Source: Clostridiales bacterium (GTDB lineage Bacteria; Bacillota; Desulfotomaculia; Desulfotomaculales; VENG01). Taken from it: a stretch of DNA of 57,310 nt. Each line of letters begins with the position of its first letter. Position 1 is the stretch's first letter. Shown here piece after piece: positions 23,901 through 33,700 of this stretch. The notes beneath the pieces were generated by a model that saw only the letters and a list, made by a program, of their open reading frames with translations, was not told where the DNA came from and did not search any database. Position numbers and translations under genes: made by a program. The DNA is taken from NCBI GenBank assembly GCA_021736985.1, contig JAIPEW010000021.1, positions 1 to 57,310 of the forward strand, written 5' to 3'.

Positions 23901-25747
23901 AGTAAATTATCCCAAATTTCTTTATTGAAAGAAGCTAATATTTTTTTGCTTTCCGCTATACTAGGTACATTTACTTCTTGATTATTAAGTTTTTCACACT
24001 CTTGAATGTATTTTTCACCGTAATTAGAAAGCCAATCCTTAATACCTTTAATAAATTTCAAGCTGTCATTATAATTTGATTTACCTTTCTCTGATATTTC
24101 TTTTATTGAATTAATATTCTTTCCAGTTCCAATATTTACAAGCGCCTCATATATATCTACAAGTTTAGTAAGAGTTGAAACTATATCAAGGGACTTATCA
24201 TCTTGTTTCTCCAATTCTTCGTGAAATAAAGCATTTAATTTATTATAATGTTCGCGCACTTTTCTTAATAAGTTACACCATTCTTGCAAACTATCTGAAA
24301 CCAATTTTTCCTTACCTTCTTCTATGATATCTTCAGAAGATATTTGGTTATAGTCTTGTATTTCATAATATTTAAAATAATATGATAATCTGTCACGCTC
24401 AAGAGTTTTTAGCTCTGAAAAGCGTGCTTTAAGGCGCCTAATCTCATTTTGTTTTTCAATAATTGATTTTTTATTTGCTTCAAAAGATTTTTTTAGTCTT
24501 TCTAAAGATATACCAGATACATATGTATCAAAATATTTCAACTGATTAGTAAGACGTTTAACTGAAGCCTTTTCACCCTTCAGTAAAGACATTGCTAAAT
24601 AATCGATTTGAGGGATTTTCTGCTCTACAACTTCTAATGCCTTATTTTGATGACTGGCCATCATAACAGTTTTTCCTTGAGATACAAGATCACAGATTAA
24701 ATTTGCAATCGTTTGCGACTTCCCTGTACCAGGTGGGCCATGAATTACCATTAAAGATGCTTGTTCTGCTTTTCTTGCAGCTCGTTTTTGTGCCATATTG
24801 CTTTGAAGTGGAAATAAAAGCGGCCTTTCATATGAAGCGCCCTCAGGATCTTCATCTTCTATAGAAACATTCTCTGGGACATCTGATAATATAGTTTCAA
24901 TAACTGACTTACCATCAACATCCTTAAGATTACAAAGCTGCGATAATTCATCAACTAAAAAAGCATTGCTTCTTGAAGCATTTACAATAGATAAAGTATT
25001 AAAAACCTTCGCTCCATTTTTTTCCCTAGCTTCTAGGGGTTTTTCTAAATCAGTATGTTTATCAGTATCTCTTTTCAAACCTTTAAAAGCATCTACCAAT
25101 TCTCCACTCATTTGAATAGCTTTTTCTATTGTCTGCCAAGTAAATTCTTCTTCATGGATTAAAGGTAAAATTTTTTGCCTCACTATTTCTGCTTCTTCAT
25201 CTGTATTAACTAACTTAGCGATAAGAGTAAAATTAAATACTGGTTTATCAAAATTCTTAACCAGAGTGACTTTACTCTCTAGAGGGTCATAAATAACCTG
25301 AACAGTAAAATAAAATAAAGGAGCGCAAAATTTCTTATTACCATACTTGCCTGCTACAACAGGAAAACCAACAGTTGTCTCCCTATTAAATCGGTCTTGT
25401 TCTTGTTTCCTATAAATAGCTATTAACCGTGAGGATGCAGTTCTCTTTTCTATTTCTTCTTTTTCTTCCGAACCATCTTCGTTATTTTCCTCATCTTCTT
25501 GTTCCATGTTGGACCTAGCCACTGCTTCTGATACAAACTCTGGTGATACACGTTCTATTTCAATTGTTAATTCTTCATTCTCCAAAACATACTGAAAATC
25601 ATTAATAAAAAGGCCTAGGTCTGTAGTTAAACCATATTTTAAGGTTGTCTTTAAATCCACCAAATGTTTTCCTGCCTGTTGAGAAATTGCAGATAATAAA
25701 TCCCTATAATACCCTGCTAATTGCTGTAATTGTTTAACAGAAACCAT
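20990..25747 (-). CDS. SF1 helicase (UPF1-like, COG1112) with C-terminal endonuclease domain
   Basis: 1585-aa cytosolic protein. Walker A GPPGTGKSQ is at about residue 338-346, Walker B in LIVDEASQCNQ near 1013, and helicase motifs V-VI in TADGFQGDERDIII (about 1210) and SERINVAFSRAK (about 1247). The two RecA cores are separated by a coiled-coil insert of roughly 600 residues. Residues about 1290-1410 form a Vsr/DUF559-like nuclease (YTQVPCSSFYIDMVIID, MAVECDGDFHY, DIIERSGWFVHRI). A Lys-rich linker and a small C-terminal domain end it. The architecture is common among anti-phage helicase-nuclease proteins; the defence role is inferred from this and the island setting. ATG at 25747 follows GGGGGAAGG. 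Confidence 0.85.
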   Translation of the reverse strand: MVSVKQLQQLAGYYRDLLSAISQQAGKHLVDLKTTLKYGLTTDLGLFINDFQYVLENEELTIEIERVSPEFVSEAVARSNMEQEDEENNEDGSEEKEEIEKRTASSRLIAIYRKQEQDRFNRETTVGFPVVAGKYGNKKFCAPLFYFTVQVIYDPLESKVTLVKNFDKPVFNFTLIAKLVNTDEEAEIVRQKILPLIHEEEFTWQTIEKAIQMSGELVDAFKGLKRDTDKHTDLEKPLEAREKNGAKVFNTLSIVNASRSNAFLVDELSQLCNLKDVDGKSVIETILSDVPENVSIEDEDPEGASYERPLLFPLQSNMAQKRAARKAEQASLMVIHGPPGTGKSQTIANLICDLVSQGKTVMMASHQNKALEVVEQKIPQIDYLAMSLLKGEKASVKRLTNQLKYFDTYVSGISLERLKKSFEANKKSIIEKQNEIRRLKARFSELKTLERDRLSYYFKYYEIQDYNQISSEDIIEEGKEKLVSDSLQEWCNLLRKVREHYNKLNALFHEELEKQDDKSLDIVSTLTKLVDIYEALVNIGTGKNINSIKEISEKGKSNYNDSLKFIKGIKDWLSNYGEKYIQECEKLNNQEVNVPSIAESKKILASFNKEIWDNLLYNAKSYNDNVHEILNITSIFNSLPQNPSVADISSIEEAVARLEQVNWVMWYFSPQSIEAKKVIKKQGILNLTYKTRGEILNLLKFWSKYWRTKLKLIEINNTLRELNIPIDKIDNDSSIAEIARQANVTSSYLNILEMSDKVPTAAPESLVNSSIQLLENNLYYGTLPNLKSIFEDGETYIELVIEYQNLELSWDKNLKIASIINSLCISIYELDFSEEQDKLVNYLKELIIIYPEYKKLFELEENQLKTLPKTLSALRSKILTYEEPYWLHELNKAIEAYRLNKFIEHDLLENPDDISEVAESIRKISDQKCEDIIKALGLQRKADLKKASKDNAVKQQVMKLNKILQRKRKTTSLVQLKEGVIFEKLLNVFPCWIMNIEDVARIFPLQAGLFDYLIVDEASQCNQATTLHLAYRAKRMIVVGDEKQMKNPSIRFLSNDNVKMLMGKHGLNNHPKAEFLHGRESLLALSNYSSNCDEFLNEHFRCEPPIIAWSNHNFYDDKLRVLTPIRRKRFKPCMEVHLVKGADDDTEQKQNKIEAEVAINEAIRLITSGEAEGLSIGIMTLYREQANLLQSLLYEKIEDHPEWLKKYELIASTADGFQGDERDIIIYSFRFGPSSSPGTINAIQLVSERINVAFSRAKCKLICYISRPVDEFPKGIIKEFLKLAEREHKNPTDRLGLVNEDKFDSEFEKHVCSDLRQRGVTVYTQVPCSSFYIDMVIIDQEGRCMAVECDGDFHYEEDGDLRAEDYQRQDIIERSGWFVHRIPARRYYSNPEASINRVLDDLMNQPVSEVKVSNDDSSDEEVNMSINYEEEISKSIKKQDNVSDIVTNEDYQAEKQQTALKDEGLQIWIPDEPITIAVENIKEKESKKNKELGKKKNLNDKKRKSIDKSMSNKDCEPIWEPNVWFSLSRWSKLSGHFIKRYNQFCYKVGIYLIEGYTLTPKQEKLAKNLWDDAIENGFDPTSYNI

Positions 25748-25750
25748 CAA

Positions 25751-26549
25751 CCTTCCCCCGTTACAATAAGATAATAGACAAATAAAATAACTTTATATAA
25801 TATATGTTTTAACTAATCCACATTTATAAGAACAGCAACAGTTTCTTTCCTGGGAATAACATTTCAAAAATTTTGACTACTTCAAAAAAATTTGATTGTT
25901 GTTTTATTGTTCTTTTAAATTTGGCAAATTCCTGTTTTAATAACAGAATGAGACATATATTAACATTATTTTTTTCTAAACATTTTGAAAGTGAATAAAT
26001 ATAATATACCGTTTCTTTTAAAAAAGAAACGCTATATTATCCTACTCAAAAGATAATTTAATTTTTTCCAAGTCTAATACCACCTAATATAAATTGACAG
26101 GAATTTATAGATATATGTGGAAAATAATCAAAAATGGATTGAGGAGCTCATTTATGAATTACTGTGAAAAGAACGTTAATTCATTCCTCTCCAGTGTAGC
26201 TTCACATATGGTAGCTGTTTATCTTCCTGCTTTTTTTGCTTCAATAAAACCTTGTATATGCTTGCCATGACTGTAACAGCGAGAAGTCAAATAAACTACC
26301 TGCTATATCTATTTTTAACAGGCTAATCCAGAAAAACACCATTGAAAGCGACTTTTGGAAGGAGTTTCCTGAGCAAATTCCTAATCTAGACAGAAAATTG
26401 ATAAATTGGAAAGAAATTATCATCAAGCTTCGGAACAATTAAGTACTGGCTGGAAGCCTGACAGAAGTGCGTAATATACAAACGTAGGATTGCTCCAAGA
26501 GCAACTTTTTAAAATCTAGATAAAAATTTAAAACAGGGGTAGAAATAAA
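25751..26549. other. 800-bp gap with decayed sequence
   Basis: No confident gene. GTTTCTTTT/AAAAGAAAC (26011-26030) is a short palindrome. A frame from ATG 26155 breaks after 38 codons, and a second open stretch (26312-26442) reads DFWKEFPEQIPNLDRK without a recognisable family. Probably the remains of an insertion. Confidence 0.4.
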
Positions 26550-27137
26550 ATGCAAGAACAACACACAGTTGGTGCTAAGAAAGAAGACCTAAAAAGGTCA
26601 AAGTACATAATGAAGATTTGGTTACGGGATATTGAACCACCAATCTGGCGCAGGTTTCAAGTACCAGGTAATATCAGCTTATATAAACTCCACCAAATTA
26701 TTCAAATAGTTATGAGATGGCAAGATTATCATTTATTCCAGTTCACCATTAAAAACAAAGCCTATGGTGAACCTGACCTAGACTATGGTTATTGAGTTAA
26801 AGAGGCCAAGAGAACTACAGTAGGACAGATAATTCAAAAACCTAATACCAAGATTATGTATGAGTATGATTTTGGGGATAACTGGGTCCATGACATGGTT
26901 ATAGAAGAGATTTTACCTGCGTCCCAAAAAGTAGAACCTATATGTTTTGAAGGAGAACGTGCTTGTCCGCCAGAAGATTGTGGTGGTTTTTGGGGATATC
27001 AAAATTTTCTTAAAGCCATACTTAATCTATACAGTGCGGAACACAAGCAAATGGTAGAATGGGTAGGAAAAGATTTCCATCCAGAACATTTCGGTTTAGA
27101 AAAGGTAAATGCAGAGTTAAAAAAGCTGAGGGTTTAG
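26550..27137 (+). pseudogene. pRiA4b ORF-3-like protein interrupted by an in-frame TGA
   Basis: The family (IS1096 TnpR/pRiA4b ORF-3 type) is clear on both sides of the stop: YIMKIWLRDIEPPIWRRFQVPG before it, YEYDFGDNWVHDMVIE, ERACPPEDCGGFWGY and a C-terminus after it. A single TGA at 26796 follows DLDYGY, and the frame is otherwise intact for 195 codons. The position is not a cysteine site in the family, so a nonsense mutation is likelier than selenocysteine. The role of these proteins is unknown. Confidence 0.8.
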
Positions 27138-27394
27138 ATGGGTTTGAATGCGTACTCTTTTACCAGTTTCACGTTTTACCTAACCAAAGCAGCATATTCC
27201 TACTCCAACCAAGCAATAACAGATATAGCTGTAATCTCATAAAACAACAAAGCCCTGCAGAATAAGAAACATAGAAAACCTCTAGTACCAACTATTTTAT
27301 TGAACAGTCAGAGAGAATAATTCAACCGCAACTTGAGCTGCACCCAGGACTTGGACCAACTACCCACATCTATTATACATTATAAATATTACTG

Positions 27395-28123
27395 CTATCG
27401 TATTGAATAATACTGAGCTAAGTATTTTTTTACCACATCCTTATTTGATATATTGCTAGCATCAACGAAGTCAAAAAGTTTATTTAAAAATTCTTCACGT
27501 TGATCATCTTTTAGTAAAGAATGTAAAAGAAAATCTATTCTAATTTCATTTGCTTCCTCATATACATTTTTTTCGGTCACTAGAATTTCATTATATGTGT
27601 TTGTTATATGAAATATTTTAATGACATTGGACATAATGCTTATAATGTAAAACAATGTAAAGCTTAACCAATAAGATATGAATCCAAATATTACATAGAA
27701 CAAAAATTCACATACAAGTGGTTTTGGGCTGAAAAGAATAAAATATATCATCAAAAAAGCCATAACCTGAACGCCGATATTGAAAGCTAGATACTCAAAA
27801 CTAACAAGCATTCTTTCAGTTGTATTTTTTCCGTTTAACTTGTCAATTAATTTTACAACATTATGGTCTAGTTTACCTATAACAATTGCTAGACCAGCCA
27901 ATATTATTCCAATCATGCCAAATAATGTGGTAGCAATAAACAATGTTATGTTTTGCATAGGCACTAGAAAGACATCAATGCTATTGTATACATCAAGGTA
28001 ATACGCCAAGAGCAACATTATAACAGCAAACATTAATCCCATACGGCATTCTATTGTACTTAAACTAACAACGTCTAACCATTTATTATATTTTGAAATC
28101 CTTGCAAAAACCGAACTCTTCAT
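27395..28123 (-). CDS. Four-helix membrane protein, partner in a two-gene module
   Basis: 242 aa. Hydrophobic segments lie at about 30-48, 58-82, 112-133 and 140-165, followed by a cytosolic C-terminal domain of some 75 residues (VTEKNVYEEANEIRIDFLLHSLLKDDQREEFL). No family recognised. It starts 8 bp after the stop of the 314-aa gene upstream and follows an AGGAGAT ribosome binding site, so the two are one operon. A soluble protein paired with a small multi-helix membrane protein inside a defence island resembles the logic of abortive-infection systems such as Kiwa, but I cannot match either protein to a named system. Confidence 0.6.
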   Translation of the reverse strand: MKSSVFARISKYNKWLDVVSLSTIECRMGLMFAVIMLLLAYYLDVYNSIDVFLVPMQNITLFIATTLFGMIGIILAGLAIVIGKLDHNVVKLIDKLNGKNTTERMLVSFEYLAFNIGVQVMAFLMIYFILFSPKPLVCEFLFYVIFGFISYWLSFTLFYIISIMSNVIKIFHITNTYNEILVTEKNVYEEANEIRIDFLLHSLLKDDQREEFLNKLFDFVDASNISNKDVVKKYLAQYYSIR

Positions 28124-28131
28124 ATCTCCTC

Positions 28132-29076
28132 CTATGACATCCCAAAGAGAGACAACACCTTATCCTTACATGTTTGAGCAAATGTATACATATTATCAGC
28201 CCATGAGTCATCAATCTTATCCTTTATTGGTTTATTTTCATTAGTATTAAAAACACGTCCAGCTTTATTTTCAGCTTCAACACTGGCATATCCTTTAGCT
28301 ATAGCATCTTTAGCGCTTAACATTGATTGAATGTCATTAATTCTATTGATTTCAATTTTAATATCATTAGAATTTAAATTTAAGCCGTCAGTAGCTTTTG
28401 AAGTAAATAATATACTTCTAGATGTTACATTTCCTTCCTTAAGTGACTCTAAATACCCATCTCCACGCTCTTGAATATCTTCTAAAAATTCGTCATCAGG
28501 GTTTGGAGGAATTATCTCAATTTTCAAGCTTTCTAAATAACCTAAGCTTCTTAATTCAGATTCAATTTCTGTAATATCTAAACCTTCTCTTTTTAAAGAA
28601 ACTTCAAAGTTATATTTTTCTTCTGCATTAGATATACATTCATTTAACAACTCCTTGAAAGCTAAATTAAACTCATTATACCCAAATCTATTGGTTGTAT
28701 AAAATACTATTGTCTCTCTGTAAATATCGTAATAAAATCTGATTATTTCTGAATTGTCAACAGGCACCTTTACAAGCTCCCCACTTTTCTCATCAACATT
28801 ATTAGCAAATAATACTGAGTCTTTTATAATACTACCAACTATTGAATAATTAAAGCTTACATCTAATTTATTTATATTGTTAAACCTATAAATGGCATCA
28901 TAATAATAATTCTCCCCGTCCTCTTTTAGCCTTAAATTTTCTCGTCTATGCTTAATATTATCCTTAATCTTTATTAATAACAGATCTAATATTTTATTTA
29001 GCTTTTTGGGATCCTTATAAATATCAAAAATATGTGAATTAATATTTACTTTTGAAAAATATAAAGTTATAGACAC
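28132..29076 (-). CDS. Soluble protein of unknown family, first gene of the two-gene module
   Basis: 314 aa, no signal peptide or membrane helix. The N-terminal half has beta-type sequence (MSITLYFSKVNINSHIFDIYKD, YYYDAIYRFNNINKLDVSFNYS, IVFYTTNRFGYNEFNLAFKELLNECIS). The C-terminal third is helical and charged (NDIQSMLSAKDAIAKGYASVEAE). Some resemblance to DUF4747-type defence proteins is possible but unproven. It stands alone with its membrane partner between the pRiA4b-like pseudogene and the hsd terminator. A ribosome binding site AGGTG precedes the ATG. Confidence 0.6.
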   Translation of the reverse strand: MSITLYFSKVNINSHIFDIYKDPKKLNKILDLLLIKIKDNIKHRRENLRLKEDGENYYYDAIYRFNNINKLDVSFNYSIVGSIIKDSVLFANNVDEKSGELVKVPVDNSEIIRFYYDIYRETIVFYTTNRFGYNEFNLAFKELLNECISNAEEKYNFEVSLKREGLDITEIESELRSLGYLESLKIEIIPPNPDDEFLEDIQERGDGYLESLKEGNVTSRSILFTSKATDGLNLNSNDIKIEINRINDIQSMLSAKDAIAKGYASVEAENKAGRVFNTNENKPIKDKIDDSWADNMYTFAQTCKDKVLSLFGMS

Positions 29077-29273
29077 TGTCTATTCACCTCTTCCACGCTT
29101 TGCAATTCATGATTAAGCATACGCTTTATACTATAGAGTTGTTTGCGTATCAAATCAATCTTACAAACTACCTATTTTAAATATTAATAAATAATTATAG
29201 AGCAAAACTGTTAAGAGTCTTCCATTGCCTTCTTTTTTATTTAGAATATCTTAATATTTTATAATCTCACACT
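29077..29273. other. Intergenic region between the two-gene module and the hsd terminator
   Basis: AT-rich. It presumably holds the promoter of the minus-strand module. Nothing else is seen. Confidence 0.3.
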
Positions 29274-29314
29274 AAAAAAAGCAGCCAAGCATTATGTTTT
29301 TGCCTTAGCTGCTT
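29274..29314 (-). terminator. Terminator of the hsd operon
   Basis: On the minus strand, AAGCAGCTAAGGC pairs with GCTTGGCTGCTT, and seven Ts follow. It lies about 110 bp after the last gene of the restriction operon. Confidence 0.82.
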
Positions 29315-29422
29315 AATGATAAATACGATATATATTATGCTAATTCCTTTCTATTAGCAAGTTTTTTCATAAAATTAACTAAGCACGAATTTTAGCAGTC
29401 AATCCATCTCGACAATTATTAT

Positions 29423-30004
29423 TTAAATACTCTCATCCCCATCCTCAAAAGTTTGCAGCTTAAAATTAAATCCTTCATAGCTCATAAGCATTTCTCCAAG
29501 TTGCTCCCAGGAATAGGTTTCTCCATCAATAACCAGCTTAGGAAGTCTACCATCATGTTCCTCGTCCCATTCAATTCGTCCTACTGCTTCTTCCTGAAAA
29601 AGCTGATAAAATAACTGACCGTTCAATTCATCTGTTGTAATATATTTTTTTGATAGTCCTTTGTTAATTTTTTGATACAACTTGCGTAGACATTTGTTAG
29701 GATCATCTTCAAAACTTGCATGGACCTTAAATTCGTACCCTCTTTCTTCATCATCTTTTATTTCCACGGCCTGCCACAAAATGCCCCCTGGGGTGAATAG
29801 CTTCCTAATGTTAAAATTATGTACCTTCCCCCGAACATCTTTTGCAAAATAATTCCTATTAAAGTCTTTATAATTTTTTATTCCAAGTTCTTTAGCTACC
29901 ATGTCATTATGGCAGTCGTTACACAAGTGAATACTTTCGCCTGAATCAAAACTCAGATGAACTCTCGCTCCTTTTTTCCCACAATGTTCGCATATTCCGC
30001 TCAA
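29423..30004 (-). CDS. Zinc-ribbon protein linked to the type I R-M operon
   Basis: 193 aa. The N-terminus has two CxxC pairs (CEHCGKKG and CNDCHNDM) that form a zinc ribbon. The rest is a soluble domain (GILWQAVEIKDDEERGYEFKVHA, LVIDGETYSWEQLGEMLMSYEGFNF) with no function I can name. It follows the metalloprotease gene by 26 bp and is the last gene before the operon terminator. Proteins of this kind recur beside hsd genes, which suggests an accessory role. Confidence 0.65.
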   Translation of the reverse strand: MSGICEHCGKKGARVHLSFDSGESIHLCNDCHNDMVAKELGIKNYKDFNRNYFAKDVRGKVHNFNIRKLFTPGGILWQAVEIKDDEERGYEFKVHASFEDDPNKCLRKLYQKINKGLSKKYITTDELNGQLFYQLFQEEAVGRIEWDEEHDGRLPKLVIDGETYSWEQLGEMLMSYEGFNFKLQTFEDGDESI

Positions 30005-30030
30005 GGTTTCACCCCTAATTGTTGAATTTA

Positions 30031-30744
30031 TTATAACTCCATCTTAACTCCATGTTTTTTAAGCCATTCTCTTCTATTTTTATAATCAGGCAATATCGAA
30101 GCTACCATATCCCAAAAGTCCTGAGAATGGTTTCTGTGAACTAAATGGCTCATCTCATGTACAACAAGATAATCCAGCACTGGTGATGAGGCCATAATTA
30201 AACGCCAGTTAAACAGGAGTTCATTCTTGCTGGTACAACTCCCCCAGCGCCGTTTCTGTTCTTTAACTCTTACTTTTGTGGGCTGTACTTTAAAGTAATA
30301 CTGATAGTACTTTACTCGTTCTTTGATTTTTTTAAGAGCCTTGTCCCGATACCATTTTTCCATGGCTTCTCGGATTATTACTTCATCTTTTGATGGGGTA
30401 GTTACTTTGAATTTTCCTTGGTAAAGTTTTACCTCTGGCTTTTTTAGTGATTCGTCAATATATAGCTGCAGGGAGTAATTTCTCCCCAGATACATAAAGG
30501 ATTCGCCGTTAACAAATTCCTTATTACGTGTTCGATACTCTATATCCTTAATCTCAAACAGCTTCTGTACAATCCATGAACCCTTATTTTTTACTTTGTC
30601 TAAAATGACTTGCTCAGGAGTATCTTTAGGTGCTATGACAGCTATTTTATCAGGAGGTTCTACCCTGATTTCCATGTTCTTTCGCTTGCGATAGATTACT
30701 TCGAAGGGAATATCCCTGGTCCCGTACTTTACTGTTAATTTCAT
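30031..30744 (-). CDS. YgjP/SprT-like metallopeptidase (M48-related, COG1451)
   Basis: 237 aa. The zinc-binding HExxH is HEMSH at about residue 192, in VVHEMSHLVHRNHSQDFWDMV, with the third ligand in the downstream NHSQDFW. RRWGSC earlier in the chain is also family-typical. It starts 7 bp after hsdR and is in the same operon. The family is often coupled to type I restriction genes; whether it processes HsdR or a phage product is unknown. Confidence 0.88.
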   Translation of the reverse strand: MKLTVKYGTRDIPFEVIYRKRKNMEIRVEPPDKIAVIAPKDTPEQVILDKVKNKGSWIVQKLFEIKDIEYRTRNKEFVNGESFMYLGRNYSLQLYIDESLKKPEVKLYQGKFKVTTPSKDEVIIREAMEKWYRDKALKKIKERVKYYQYYFKVQPTKVRVKEQKRRWGSCTSKNELLFNWRLIMASSPVLDYLVVHEMSHLVHRNHSQDFWDMVASILPDYKNRREWLKKHGVKMEL

Positions 30745-30751
30745 AATTCCC

Positions 30752-33700
30752 CTACCCTAGTTGTGCAAAATGTTTTTTAGCAAGTTGTAATAAAGGCTGC
30801 ACCATTTTTTTCCTTGTTTCTATGTTTAATTGCTTAAAATAATTTTTTGTAAGCATCATATAAATAGCCCGTTCAATATCAGCAGTTTTGGTAGGATTAG
30901 TAGTCCAATCGATAACATAATTATCCCTTACTATTTCGGAAACATCTTGGGCGATATCCTTGGATAAATCTATAATATCATTGCTTATATATTCTGCCTC
31001 TGCTTCTTTCACTACATCACCCTGCTGCTGTTCTTCAGGCAAAAGATTTTGTTTTACCACTTCAAAAAATGCATATTCTTCTGTGGCAAGCCCCAGTGCT
31101 TCTGCCTCTTTTTGTTCTCCTTGTTTAATGTCGTTCTTTATAAATTCTTCTAACTTTTTCTTGCGTTCTTCCCAGTTATGTTTAGTTTCTTCTAAAATAT
31201 TTTGAAGTTTTTCGTACAGGCTTGTGTAATAAACAGGATTATCATCCATTCTGATTTGAATCACGTTCTTTACAGCATGTTCCATGGAAGAAGCCCTAGC
31301 TTCATCTGTTTGTAGAGAATTTACCTTCTCTTCAAAATCAGTGTCTGACAGAGTAATTGGTTTAATCCATTGCTTTACTCCATGGGATTCAAGATGTTCA
31401 CTGATTATTTCTTTTACCTTATCGCCACAATCAGAAATATCCATTTGTTTTTCAGGCTCAAACCTGGCTTTAGCAGCAGCTTTTACATAGGTAAACCATT
31501 TCAAGTCGTTAATATTTTGTGTAGTTACATTATTAGGCATTAACTGTTCCATGGCTGATACGAATTTTTTGTAAGCTACTTCAAATTCAGCCCTTTTATC
31601 TTCTGGTTCAAGTTTTTTGACTACAGCATCTAAATCATTTTTATCTACACCGTTAAATATACCCATTACGGCTTCACGGTAGGAAAGCATCTGGTGGTAT
31701 ACTTTTTCTATTGATTCCATGGGCTGTCCGAGTTCTTCTTTATCAAATACAGCAAGAGCTTCTTCCATAAAATTAGAGATACCGTAATAATCTATCACGT
31801 ACCCGCATTTCTTGCTTTTTCCGCAGGTTCTGTTCACACGGGCAATTGCTTGAAGCAAGTTATGTTCTTTTAAAGGACGGTCGAGATACATTACTTGCTC
31901 CATAGGGGCGTCAAAGCCTGTTAAAAGCATATCCTTTACTATTATAAAACACAGTTTGTCTTTCTCTATTGGCTTATGAAAATGTTTAATGAGTCTTTCC
32001 TGTTCTGCTTTCGTTGTATAATGCTCTTTTAAATGCGGTTTGTCTTTTAAACTACCTGAGAATATTATTTTTACCTCAAGTGATTCGCCTACTATATCTT
32101 CCATGTGTTTAGTCAAGAAGTTATAGTATTTTACACAGGCATCTCTTGATACGCACACTACTTGCGCTTTAAAACTATTTGGATAAATCTGTTCTTTATA
32201 GTGCTGTAAGATATCTCTGGCTATATCCTCAATACGGTCATCTGCTTCTACCAGGGTTTTCTTGTTGGCGTATTTCTGCTTGATAGCTTCTTTTTCTTCA
32301 TCTGTTTTTTCTTCAAAAGCCTGTTCAAAAAGGTCTTCCAGTGTATCCCCTTTTATCTGCAGTTCTGGTTTTCTGCCTTCGTATACAATCCTCACTGTAG
32401 CACCATCTTCCACAGCCTGCTGAATTGAATATTTATCAATATAAGAGCCAAAGGTTCTTGGAGTTGATTTGTCTTCCTTTTCAACAGGTGTTCCAGTGAA
32501 ACCTATAAAAGCAGCATTAGGCAGGGCATTTCTCATATTTCGAGCTAATCCCTTGTATTGACTGCGATGCGCCTCATCAGCTAGAACTATTACATTTGAT
32601 TTTGTAGTAAGTACGGGAAATTCTTTTTCTAAACGTAAAGCTGATTTCTGATGCGAATCATTCAATGTTTCCTTTTCTTCTTTATCAGGTTGGAACTTGT
32701 GTATAGTGGTCATTATTATCTGTGGTTGGGCTTTAGAAAGTAAATCTTTCATATCATCTACCGTTCCAGCACGCTTAGGAGTGGTTATATTAGAGACAGT
32801 TCTAAGGAATGTATTGTAAATTTGCTTGTCCAGGTCAATTCTGTCAGTCACTACCACAATAGTCGAATCAGATAACTCAGATATTCTGCGTATTTTGCGT
32901 GCTAAAAACACCATGGTTAAAGATTTACCTGAGCCCTGGGTATGCCAGATAACTCCCCCGCGGGTTAAAGAATCTTTACCGTGCATCAATCTATGTAACG
33001 CCTTATTTACCGCCCTGAACTGCTGGTAACGGCATATCTTTTTGATGCGTACACTTGATTCTTTTTCTGTTTCAAATAAAATAAAGTTCTGCATTATATC
33101 CAGCAAACAACTTTTATCCAGTACACTCTGCAAGAAAATATTTTGCCCGTTATCATCCACTTTCTCAATATCTTCTTTTCTAAAGGGGTACGGGTCTTTC
33201 CACTCAATGTAGTGTTCATACCTGGAGCTAATAGTACCTACATAAGCATGATATTTATTTAATATACCCGTAAAAAAATTAGTATAAAAAAGCCTGGGAG
33301 CACCTTCTACCTGGTTATGCCCCCTTGAGTCCATGTACCACAAAAGCTGGTCATAAGCTTCATATTTTCCAATGTTTTCAACTTCACTCTTTTCCAAAAA
33401 AGGAGATTTGCACTCTAGGACAACAACAGGTATACCGTTAATAAAAATAACTATATCGGGGATAGCCTTTTCATTTGGCCCCTGTACCATGAACTGCCTG
33501 CTTACTAAAAATTCATTGTTGTCTATATTATCCCAATCGATAAACCTTACTGTATGATTATATTTTTTGCCACTGCCGTCTAAGTCCTGGTCTAAGGCAT
33601 AATTTAAGTTAACAATTGATTCATAGATTTGTTCATTGATTTCTAAATAAGATGCTCCTAAGTTATCAGGCCTGGTTAAATAACGCACTGCTTTATTAAC

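Noticed and set aside
26790-26800. TGA in the pRiA4b-like gene as selenocysteine
   Set aside because: The site is not a redox position in the family and no clear hairpin follows; nonsense mutation preferred.
27395-29076. Assignment of the two-gene module to Kiwa
   Set aside because: Gene order is reversed relative to kwaA-kwaB and I cannot see KwaA or KwaB sequence motifs; only sizes and topology are similar.
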